A DNA stretch of 7,368 bases, from contig JAQUNS010000028.1 of NCBI GenBank assembly GCA_028717465.1, positions 1-7,368 on the forward strand, written 5' to 3'. A program made the translations under genes and the position numbers. The DNA comes from Candidatus Omnitrophota bacterium. GTDB taxonomy: Bacteria; Omnitrophota; Gorgyraeia; Kaelpiales; Kaelpiaceae. The notes beneath the pieces are model-generated. The model was not told the origin of the DNA and did not search any database. It saw only the letters and a list, made by a program, of their open reading frames with translations. Shown one piece after another: positions 1 through 5,348 of the stretch. Every line of letters starts with the position of its first letter. Positions within the stretch are counted from its first letter, which is position 1.

Positions 1-12
1 TCTCCCGATCTA

Positions 13-47
13 ATTGGAATTTGGCCATTGGAGCTTGGAATTTATCT
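13..47. repeat. Degenerate heptamer array, copy 1 (consensus TTTGGAA, ends TTTATCT)
   Basis: Read in steps of seven from base 13, the sequence is ATTGGAA, TTTGGCC, ATTGGAG, CTTGGAA, TTTATCT. Four units fit NTTGGNN in perfect register and a fifth, different unit closes the array. A second array at 122-174 ends with the same TTTATCT unit. The array lies in non-coding sequence downstream of dgt. Origin and role are unknown. It resembles in style the short tandem heptamer (STRR) repeats described in cyanobacteria, but relationship is not implied. Confidence 0.7.
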
Positions 48-70
48 TGGTATCTGTTGGTGCAGTTTTC

Positions 71-84
71 TCTCTACTCTCTAC
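71..84. repeat. Tandem heptamer (TCTCTAC)x2
   Basis: Two perfect head-to-tail copies of TCTCTAC lie in non-coding DNA between the two TTTGGAA-type arrays. The unit is unrelated in sequence to its neighbours but has the same 7-base length. Confidence 0.6.
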
Positions 85-90
85 CTTGCG

Positions 91-108
91 CCCTTAACCC
101 TTAACCCT
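91..108. repeat. Tandem heptamer (CCCTTAA)x2.6
   Basis: Two perfect copies of CCCTTAA are followed by the partial copy CCCT. The unit looks like a eukaryotic telomere motif (CCCTAA with one extra T), but nothing else here suggests a telomere. It is the third different 7-base unit within about 170 bases. Confidence 0.65.
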
Positions 109-121
109 GCTTTTCTATTTG

Positions 122-174
122 TTTGGATTTTGGAGATTGGTCATTGTTTGTGATTTGGAATTTGGAATTTATCT
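122..174. repeat. Degenerate heptamer array, copy 2 (consensus TTTGGAA, ends TTTATCT)
   Basis: In register from base 122 the units are TTTGGAT, TTTGGAG, ATTGGTC and ATTGTTT. A 4-base slip (GTGA) follows, then TTTGGAA, TTTGGAA and TTTATCT. The closing TTGGAATTTATCTT (162-175) is identical to 35-48 in copy 1. The region has no gene and sits just past the dgt stop and hairpin. Confidence 0.7.
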
Positions 175-186
175 TACTGCTCACCT

Positions 187-204
187 AAAACCTTAGCAGG
201 TTTT
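187..204 (-). terminator. Possible weak terminator hairpin after dgt
   Basis: A perfect inverted repeat AAAACCT-TAGC-AGGTTTT (plus-strand reading) gives a 7-bp stem with a 4-base loop. It begins 5 bases past the dgt stop codon. On the minus strand the stem ends in TTTT but is followed by AGGTGAG, so the U-tract is short and the stem is AT-rich. On the plus strand it is followed by ATTT. It could end the five-gene operon or protect the 3' end. Confidence 0.35.
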
Positions 205-208
205 ATTT

Positions 209-1399
209 CTACACTCTCTCTAAAGGATCGAAGAGCTTTTTGTACTCATTCTGCGCAAAGTGGTCTGTCATGGATGCTACGTAATCGCAAACTGCTCTCT
301 TATCGCCCTCTGTTTTTATGCTATCCTGAACCTGGGGAGGAAGCTGTTTGGTATTCTTCATGTAAGCATTAAAAAGCCCCTCTATTATCATCTTAGCCTT
401 GTTGGACATTCTCTCAACTCTGTAATGGCGGTAGAGGTTCTCAAGTAAAAAATGCCTTAACGGCTTTCTCTCGTCCTGCATCCCGGGGCTGAAATCAATA
501 AGCCTGACAGATGAAGAGCGGGCATCTTTATGAGAGCTAACCCTGGATAGGTTATCCAGCGAAGAAGAGATTACGTCTTTTACATCCATATCTATAAGAG
601 TTCTGATAACCTGATGCTTTTCAAATTCAAAGGAAAGATTGGAGTATTTTTCTTTTACCTTTTTTTTGGCTTCTAGCCACAGAGGTATCGCCTGCAATTC
701 TGTTTCATCTATCAACCCGGATGTTAAGCCGTCGTCTAAATCATGGTTGTCATAAGCAATCTCGTCGGCAATATTCACAACCTGAGCTTCCAAAGTCGGC
801 TGAAGATTGGTATAGAATTCGCTTAAATCTATATTGCCGTATCTTCTGCCGTCTTTTGATTCTAAACGTTTATACCCCTCATCATAAAGCGTGATATGCT
901 TGACCAGCCCTTCTCTTACTTCCCAAGTTAAGTTCAGGCCCCTGAAGTCAGGGTACCTGGATTCCAAATAATCGACAACCCTAAGGCCCTGCAGGTTATG
1001 GTCAAAACCGCCGCAGTCCTTCATAAGCTCATTTTTCAGCAATTCTTCCACCGAATGGCCAAAAGGAGTATGGCCGACATCATGCCCCAACGCTATAGCT
1101 TCGACTAAATCGGAATTCAAAGACAATGCCCTGGCTATAGAGCGCGCTATCTGAGCTACCTCCAGGCTGTGGGTTAAGCGGGTTCTGTAGTAGTCGCCCT
1201 CGTGAATAACAAAAACCTGGGTCTTATACTCCAGCCTGCGGAAAGCAGTAGAATGTATGATCCTGTCTCTGTCTCTCTGAAAACATGTTCGGTAAAGATC
1301 CTCTTTCTCTTTATGTACTCTGCCTCTTGTTTCACTGCTTTTTAAAGCATAGGCCGCTAAAATATTATCTTCCAGTTTCTGGTATTCTTCTCTGTTCAT
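209..1399 (-). CDS. dgt: dGTPase-family HD-domain deoxynucleoside triphosphate triphosphohydrolase
   Basis: The 396-residue protein belongs to the dGTPase family of HD-domain enzymes. These cleave dNTPs to a deoxynucleoside and tripolyphosphate in the cytoplasm and so help balance dNTP pools. The family signature is clear: RDRDRIIHSTAFRRLEYKTQVF near residues 42-63, metal-site H77 (RLTHSLE), the HD pair H106-D107 (ALGHDVGHTPFGH), and the later Asp of NIADEIAYDNHD at D212. Length is normal for the shorter (type 2, dNTPase-like) members. The ATG at 1397-1399 lies 3 bases after the stop of the HIT gene. No Shine-Dalgarno site is visible, so translation is probably coupled. It is the last gene of the five-gene operon. 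Some family members limit phage replication by depleting dNTPs, but nothing here marks this copy as a defence gene. Substrate preference among dNTPs cannot be told from sequence. Confidence 0.93.
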   Translation of the reverse strand: MNREEYQKLEDNILAAYALKSSETRGRVHKEKEDLYRTCFQRDRDRIIHSTAFRRLEYKTQVFVIHEGDYYRTRLTHSLEVAQIARSIARALSLNSDLVEAIALGHDVGHTPFGHSVEELLKNELMKDCGGFDHNLQGLRVVDYLESRYPDFRGLNLTWEVREGLVKHITLYDEGYKRLESKDGRRYGNIDLSEFYTNLQPTLEAQVVNIADEIAYDNHDLDDGLTSGLIDETELQAIPLWLEAKKKVKEKYSNLSFEFEKHQVIRTLIDMDVKDVISSSLDNLSRVSSHKDARSSSVRLIDFSPGMQDERKPLRHFLLENLYRHYRVERMSNKAKMIIEGLFNAYMKNTKQLPPQVQDSIKTEGDKRAVCDYVASMTDHFAQNEYKKLFDPLERV

Positions 1400-1402
1400 T
1401 TT

Positions 1403-1870
1403 TTAAGCCAATGCTTTATGCAGCTCTGCTAAAGATTGGGCTATTATTTTAACATCGGAAGTAACAGACATAAACCCGGTATCTCCAATCCAGCGCGGCA
1501 CCAGATGTACGTGCAGGTGGCCTTTAATCCCGGCTCCGGCAGCAGCGCCTATATTGATACCGATGTTAAAACCGTCCGGATTCAAAACCCTTTTAAGCTT
1601 GGACTCCATCTCTTTGATTAAAGAAAAAAGTTCTCTGAACTCTTCCTCGCTAAGGCTGCTTAAGTCTTTGACGTGCCTGTAGGGGGCCGCCATAACATGG
1701 CCATTGTTATAAGGATAGATATTCATGAGGGCAAATGAGTACTTGGCCCGCATTAACACTAAATTTTGTTTGTCTTTTTTGCTTTTAGCCTTTTTGCAAA
1801 ATATGCAGCCGCTGCTCTTTTTCTGTTGAGCTACGTAATTTATTCTCCAAGGAGCCCATATATTCTTCAT
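1403..1870 (-). CDS. HIT-family nucleotide hydrolase/phosphorylase (Ap4A-phosphorylase-like)
   Basis: This 155-residue cytoplasmic protein has the histidine triad GHLHVHLVPRW (H118, H120, H122). By family knowledge the middle His is the nucleophile that forms a nucleotidyl intermediate. The N-terminus, with NIWAPWR and a C22-x-x-C25 pair (CIFC), matches the branch that includes the mycobacterial Ap4A phosphorylase Rv2613c, where such cysteines help bind zinc. The NGHVMAAP block (residues 56-63) is also typical. The likely substrates are dinucleoside polyphosphates or adenylyl-linked nucleotides, but the exact one is not fixed by sequence. The ATG lies 1 base after the exchanger stop (TGA-T-ATG) in AT-rich sequence with no Shine-Dalgarno site, so it probably relies on re-initiation. 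dgt follows after 3 bases. Confidence 0.9.
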   Translation of the reverse strand: MKNIWAPWRINYVAQQKKSSGCIFCKKAKSKKDKQNLVLMRAKYSFALMNIYPYNNGHVMAAPYRHVKDLSSLSEEEFRELFSLIKEMESKLKRVLNPDGFNIGINIGAAAGAGIKGHLHVHLVPRWIGDTGFMSVTSDVKIIAQSLAELHKALA

Positions 1871-1871
1871 A

Positions 1872-2825
1872 TCAAAATATAATTATCAAAGGCAAAATCA
1901 GTAAAATCAATAATATTATTCCGTAAATTTTATTGAATTTTTTAAACATCAACAGGACAAATAACGCTAAAGTAACCACTTGGACAAAAAATAACGTATT
2001 TATGTGCATAAGAGATATCTTGCCCAGTATCGGCATATCAGAAGAAAGCAGTTCCAGAAAAACAATTATAGCAATGTCAAAAGCGTTACTGCCGATAATG
2101 TTGCCTATTGCCATCGACTTAGAGCCCCGCAAAAGCGCAGACAGCGTAACAATAAGTTCAGGTAAAGAGGTGGTGAAACCCACAAAAAGAGTTCCGAAGA
2201 AAACATAGTTTAATCCGGAGCTTTCCACTATTATTTTAGACTGGATAACTGTCAGATGAGAAAAAAATCCAATGCCCAGCAAGCCTACAAGAAATACGAT
2301 CCAACTTTTAAAAACCGGGGCCTTGCCTGTACCGGCCTCTGCGCTCTGCTTTTGGCTGTTTTCAGACAACTCGTTTTTTAAAAAGACGGCATAGGCAAAA
2401 ATAACCAAGATATTTTCAAAACCAAAATTAAACAGGCTCATTCCTGAGGGCATAAAATACCTGTAAATAACTGCTGCTATCATTAAAGCTTGGAGAACAA
2501 AAACCGCCAGGATATTTTTATAACCGCTGTTTTTTAAAAAACCGCTTTTCCTGAAAATAAGATCCAGAAAAATAAGTATAAACAAATTGCTTAACAATGA
2601 CCCGAATATATTGCCTAAAGCCAGATCGAACAATCCGTTTTTTACTGCCAGCACAGAAGTGATAAATTCCGGAAATGACGTAGCCAGAGCAAGAAAGAAA
2701 ACCCCCATGAAACCTTCCGTTATAGAACTTAAAGATGAGATTTTAGCGGCACGGCTGCATGATATATAACCGAAAAGAAACAGGCATAGAGCATACCCTA
2801 TAAATTTAACCCAAGATAACAGCAT
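1872..2825 (-). CDS. CaCA-family Na+/Ca2+ (or K+/cation) exchanger, YrbG-like
   Basis: The 317-residue inner-membrane antiporter has about ten hydrophobic segments in two inverted halves split by a polar loop (about 151-172). Both alpha-repeats of the CaCA family are present: ALATSFPEF with FDLALGNIFGS (residues 46-76), and GFTTSLPEL with SMAIGNIIGSNAFD (216-250). The ion-binding glutamates E53 and E223 are in place, and D250 lies at the position often acidic in alpha-2. By family, it uses a cation gradient to move Ca2+ across the membrane; the actual ions are not predictable here. Length fits prokaryotic CaCA proteins (about 300-320 residues). The ATG shares its A with the TGA of the ATPase gene. 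An AGGGA motif (2832-2836) lies 6 bases upstream, inside the ATPase gene's last codons, and may serve as ribosome site. The HIT gene follows after 1 base. Confidence 0.92.
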   Translation of the reverse strand: MLLSWVKFIGYALCLFLFGYISCSRAAKISSLSSITEGFMGVFFLALATSFPEFITSVLAVKNGLFDLALGNIFGSLLSNLFILIFLDLIFRKSGFLKNSGYKNILAVFVLQALMIAAVIYRYFMPSGMSLFNFGFENILVIFAYAVFLKNELSENSQKQSAEAGTGKAPVFKSWIVFLVGLLGIGFFSHLTVIQSKIIVESSGLNYVFFGTLFVGFTTSLPELIVTLSALLRGSKSMAIGNIIGSNAFDIAIIVFLELLSSDMPILGKISLMHINTLFFVQVVTLALFVLLMFKKFNKIYGIILLILLILPLIIIF

Positions 2826-4429
2826 CAGAAGTCCCTGGATAGTCCGTAAAATTCAATTATTCTGTTTATCAATTTCATATCCCAGACCCAGAAACCCTTG
2901 GTTTTAAGAATCAAGCTTATGTTGCTATCTTCCCTCTGCGGCATCACTGCTATTTTTTGATTAAACTTAAAATCTTTGCTTTGAAGGCTCTCTAGGAGAC
3001 TGTAGGTATCCTGTTCCTGAAATTCAGAACGTATTACGACAAAGAGCCAGCGCCCGGCCTTTTCTTTATCGGCCTGAAAAGCAGAGAAAGTTTGGTATTG
3101 AAACAGATTTTTTACAGTTAATATTTTAGGGAGCTGTCTTTTTTTGCCCTCTATTTCGATAAATTCATTATCAAAGTTTAATATCAATCTTGTTACCATA
3201 TTTTCGACATTGTCAGAATTTAAGAAAATATTCAATGGTGAGCCAACAGCCTGAATCTCTCTGGCAAGCATCTCCTCTTTTAACTCCGAGCTCAGCTTAA
3301 GCCCCATAAGATCGGCATTATAAGCGCAGAGCAGCCAGATTCTAAACAGGGGGTCTTTTATCCTGAAAAAACTTCCGTTCTTTTCTAAAAAACCGTTCAT
3401 AGAATAGTTGCAGGTTGCATAAGAAAAATCTTTCTTTTTAAGCTCTCTTTTCTTTGTATTTCCCCGCGCAACTTCTGTTACAAAAGGCAGAAATTCCTGA
3501 AATTTATCGTCACCCGGCACAACTCTCAGCTTCTCGCTAAAATACCGGTAAAGAAAACCTTTATTGTTTAACAGGACCTCTTTTAACATCACAATCAGGG
3601 TCTGCCAGTCAAATATATCGGCATTCTCATCTATCCAGCTCGTCAGTATATCCAGATAAAGCGGAAGCCCGTTAGTAAGAGCGATCATTTTTTCTGTCAG
3701 ATTATGTTCCTGGATCTTTATACTGCCTAAACGTGATTGTGTAAAATCAATAGACTCTTGATAAGAAAAATTATCCAGTTCTATTATTTCAAAGTTGCCG
3801 AATAGAAGTGAAAATTCCGAATTCAAAACAGACTTGGATCTTTCTATTTCCGAACTTATCAATACAAAGAGAGTATGCTTATCCAGCATAATGTGATCCC
3901 TGAGAATCTGCATCCAGGAGCTTACTTTGAGCTTATCTAAAGAGAAAAACTCGTCTATTATAAAAATACAATTTTTCCCGAATTTCTTTTTGACAATATC
4001 AGGAAGCCGTAAAATCGAATCCATTATGGCTAAGTAGTTGTTGTTTTTATGCCCGGACTCGATATTTTTAATAACAGGAGCAAGTTGAGGATATTCCTTT
4101 TCTATCGCAACCGCCGAATCTCCGACGCTATCCAAAGAATAGTTGTTGTCCTTAAGAGAGCTGCTCCTTAAAGAATAAAGTAAAAACCCAAAAAAACTCT
4201 CTTTTAAAAATCCGTCTTCTAAATTCAGGTAGATAGGAAAAAGATCCGGATCTAATCTGTCATGGATAAATTTAAGCATAAGCGAGGTTTTACCTATGCT
4301 CCAGGGCCCAAGAACAGCCAAGTTCCTCCTGTAGCCGCTCAAATAGTCGCTTTGGATTTTATCCAGCCGTTTAAGCTCAGATTCTCTGGCTGAAAATTTA
4401 TCAATACTTACCGGGCCTATTTTAATCAT
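2825..4429 (-). CDS. STAND-type archaeal-like ATPase with divergent C-terminal domain
   Basis: The 534-residue protein starts with a P-loop NTPase domain of the archaeal-ATPase (ATPase_2, MNS/STAND-like) kind. Walker A is GPWSIGKTS (41-49). Walker B is CIFIIDEF (154-161), with D159-E160. A sensor-1-like strand LFVLISSE (187-194) precedes the family-typical SLLFGNFEIIELDNFSYQES (207-226). A winged-helix-like part ends in FFRIKDPLFRIWL (354-366), close to the Y-I-x-DP-F-RFW motif before the DUF234-type tail. The last 150 residues look like a restriction-endonuclease-like fold, ending GFWVWDMKLINRIIEFYG, but the usual catalytic E-x-K strand appears as VVIR (about 463-466), so nuclease activity is doubtful. 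No membrane segment or signal is visible. The ATG is 9 bases after the lipoprotein gene stop, with no Shine-Dalgarno site. The biological role is unknown; relatives are proposed to act as conformational switches. Confidence 0.75.
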   Translation of the reverse strand: MIKIGPVSIDKFSARESELKRLDKIQSDYLSGYRRNLAVLGPWSIGKTSLMLKFIHDRLDPDLFPIYLNLEDGFLKESFFGFLLYSLRSSSLKDNNYSLDSVGDSAVAIEKEYPQLAPVIKNIESGHKNNNYLAIMDSILRLPDIVKKKFGKNCIFIIDEFFSLDKLKVSSWMQILRDHIMLDKHTLFVLISSEIERSKSVLNSEFSLLFGNFEIIELDNFSYQESIDFTQSRLGSIKIQEHNLTEKMIALTNGLPLYLDILTSWIDENADIFDWQTLIVMLKEVLLNNKGFLYRYFSEKLRVVPGDDKFQEFLPFVTEVARGNTKKRELKKKDFSYATCNYSMNGFLEKNGSFFRIKDPLFRIWLLCAYNADLMGLKLSSELKEEMLAREIQAVGSPLNIFLNSDNVENMVTRLILNFDNEFIEIEGKKRQLPKILTVKNLFQYQTFSAFQADKEKAGRWLFVVIRSEFQEQDTYSLLESLQSKDFKFNQKIAVMPQREDSNISLILKTKGFWVWDMKLINRIIEFYGLSRDF

Positions 4430-4438
4430 AAAAATATT

Positions 4439-5101
4439 TCACTTTAAAAACTGCAAAGGGTCGATCGGCTTATTCTCTTTTCTTATTTCAAAATGCAGCA
4501 CTGGTTTGACCTCATCCAGCAGGGCTATTTTCTCGCCCTGTTTTACCGTAGTACCTTTAGATACCAGAATAGCCTTATTGTAAGCATAAAGAGAATAGTA
4601 GCCGTCGTTATGGTCGATCATAACAACCTTGCCATAGCCTTTAATGTCTTCTCCGGCATAACAAATTTGTCCGCCCCTGGAAGCAACTACAGGAGCAGGC
4701 CTTAAAGCCTGTATATCTATGCCTTTGTTGGGGCCTTTAGAAGTATCGTCTTTAAAAAAAGATACCACCTTCCCCTCTAATGGCCAGATAAAATTTCCGC
4801 TGGGCAGGCTTAAAGCCGCAGTGCTTCTAACTTTAGGTACAGATATGCTCTGGCCTTCTTTTATCAAAGACGGGTCTTTTATGTTATTTAAAGCTATAAT
4901 GTCTTTCATCGAAACATTGTAGTCTTTTGATATCTTATAAAGAGTCTCTCCCTTTCTGACCTTGTGAGTAATAAGGCTGGGCTCCTGAACCACGGTGGCA
5001 GCCTCCCTATAGTCAGGTACAGGCTGAATCTTTCCGCTATCCGGCCTGGAAGCACAACCCAGTGCTAAAAACAAAAAAAAAGCTGACAATTTTATCTTCA
5101 T
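4439..5101 (-). CDS. NlpD-like LysM/LytM lipoprotein with degenerate peptidase site (likely amidase activator)
   Basis: The protein has 220 residues from the ATG at 5101. The reading frame could begin 10 codons earlier at a TTG (5131). The ATG is preferred because it puts the signal peptide at the N-terminus (MKIK, hydrophobic core, lipobox LALG-C16) and follows an AGAGA motif 8 bases upstream. A LysM peptidoglycan-binding domain spans about 44-89 (HKVRKGETLYKISKDYNVS). A LytM/M23 domain spans about 104-219. Its zinc site is incomplete: HxGxD is N125-KGI-D129, the YAH position is Y174, and HLH is V201-L-H203. E. coli NlpD has the same Asn in an NKGIDI motif and RLHFEIR. By analogy this is a non-enzymatic, membrane-anchored activator of cell-wall amidases in cell division rather than an endopeptidase. 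It heads the five-gene operon. A run of nine A (5073-5081) lies in the signal-peptide codons. Confidence 0.87.
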   Translation of the reverse strand: MKIKLSAFFLFLALGCASRPDSGKIQPVPDYREAATVVQEPSLITHKVRKGETLYKISKDYNVSMKDIIALNNIKDPSLIKEGQSISVPKVRSTAALSLPSGNFIWPLEGKVVSFFKDDTSKGPNKGIDIQALRPAPVVASRGGQICYAGEDIKGYGKVVMIDHNDGYYSLYAYNKAILVSKGTTVKQGEKIALLDEVKPVLHFEIRKENKPIDPLQFLK

Positions 5102-5147
5102 ACTGTAATTCTCTTTGGGCTTATTACCCAAAATATTAAACGGGCAA

Positions 5148-5163
5148 GGGGTCTTAAAACCCC
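5148..5163 (-). terminator. Hairpin between tRNA-Gly and lipoprotein gene, possible weak terminator
   Basis: On the minus strand GGGGT-TTTAAG-ACCCC forms a 5-bp GC-rich stem with a 6-base loop, starting about 20 bases after the tRNA 3' end. It is followed by TTGCCCG and then T/A-rich sequence, not a clean U-tract. It may stop or trim the tRNA transcript. A TTGCCC just after it could be a poor -35 for the lipoprotein operon, but no good -10 is seen. Confidence 0.35.
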
Positions 5164-5183
5164 GGCCTCGGGCTTGGTTTCAG

Positions 5184-5255
5184 AGCGAGTGAGGGGAGTC
5201 GAACCCCCGACATTCAACTTGGGAAGCTGACGTTCTACCGCTGAACTACACTCGC
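5184..5255 (-). tRNA. tRNA-Gly (anticodon CCC)
   Basis: The 72-base gene folds as a full cloverleaf on the minus strand. The acceptor stem is GCGAGTG/CACTCGC, the D-stem GTTC/GAAC with loop AGCGGTA, and the anticodon stem TCAGC/GTTGA with loop TTCCCAA. The T-stem is GGGGG/CCCCT with loop TTCGACT. Anticodon CCC reads the glycine codon GGG. The discriminator base is T (U73), usual for bacterial tRNA-Gly. The 3' CCA is not encoded (TCTG follows), so it is added by a nucleotidyltransferase. It lies 93 bases after thiC with no clear promoter of its own, so it may be made as part of the thi transcript and processed. Confidence 0.95.
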
Positions 5256-5273
5256 TGCCTCTATCCGTCAAAA

Positions 5274-5326
5274 TGCCGCTGAATTACGCCCCTGTATTTT
5301 CGGGGCACCGCTTTAAGTTCGCGGCA
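5274..5326 (-). other. Spacer with competing RNA hairpins and a tRNA-like fragment
   Basis: Between thiC and the tRNA, the minus-strand RNA contains TGCCGC (5321-5326), which can pair two ways. It can pair locally with GCGGT (5307-5311, one G-U pair, 9-base loop) or distally with GCGGCA (5274-5279, six perfect pairs). The distal pairing encloses a GCCCC/GGGGC hairpin (5302-5306 with 5288-5292). The stretch GTAATTCAGCGGCA at its end matches 12 of 14 bases of the tRNA-Gly D-arm region GTAGTTCAGCGGTA. No U-tract follows, so it is not a standard terminator. Function unknown. Confidence 0.4.
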
Positions 5327-5348
5327 ATATCTAAAACCATTTAACTAA

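Noticed and set aside
91..108. Telomere or linear-replicon end
   Set aside because: CCCTTAA occurs only 2.6 times in the middle of other repeats, with no hairpin end or further copies.
1..208. CRISPR array
   Set aside because: Units are 7 bases, directly adjacent and degenerate, without spacers of uniform length.
260..448. Plus-strand open frame of 62 codons
   Set aside because: It lies fully antisense inside the strongly supported dgt gene and has no family-like motif or ribosome site.
209..1399. dgt as an anti-phage defence gene
   Set aside because: Family members can act this way, but there are no defence neighbours, mobile genes or unusual composition here; a housekeeping role is simpler.
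1933..2208. Plus-strand open frame of 91 codons
   Set aside because: It is antisense to the exchanger gene's second alpha-repeat; a polar, low-complexity product typical of the reverse of membrane-protein codons.
5102..5131. Longer N-terminus of the lipoprotein from a TTG start
   Set aside because: It would put ten polar residues before the signal peptide; the ATG at 5101 gives a standard lipoprotein leader and has a better-placed ribosome site.
5256..5326. A second complete tRNA upstream of tRNA-Gly
   Set aside because: Only the acceptor/D-arm-like part resembles a tRNA; no anticodon arm, T-arm or matching 3' acceptor strand can be found.
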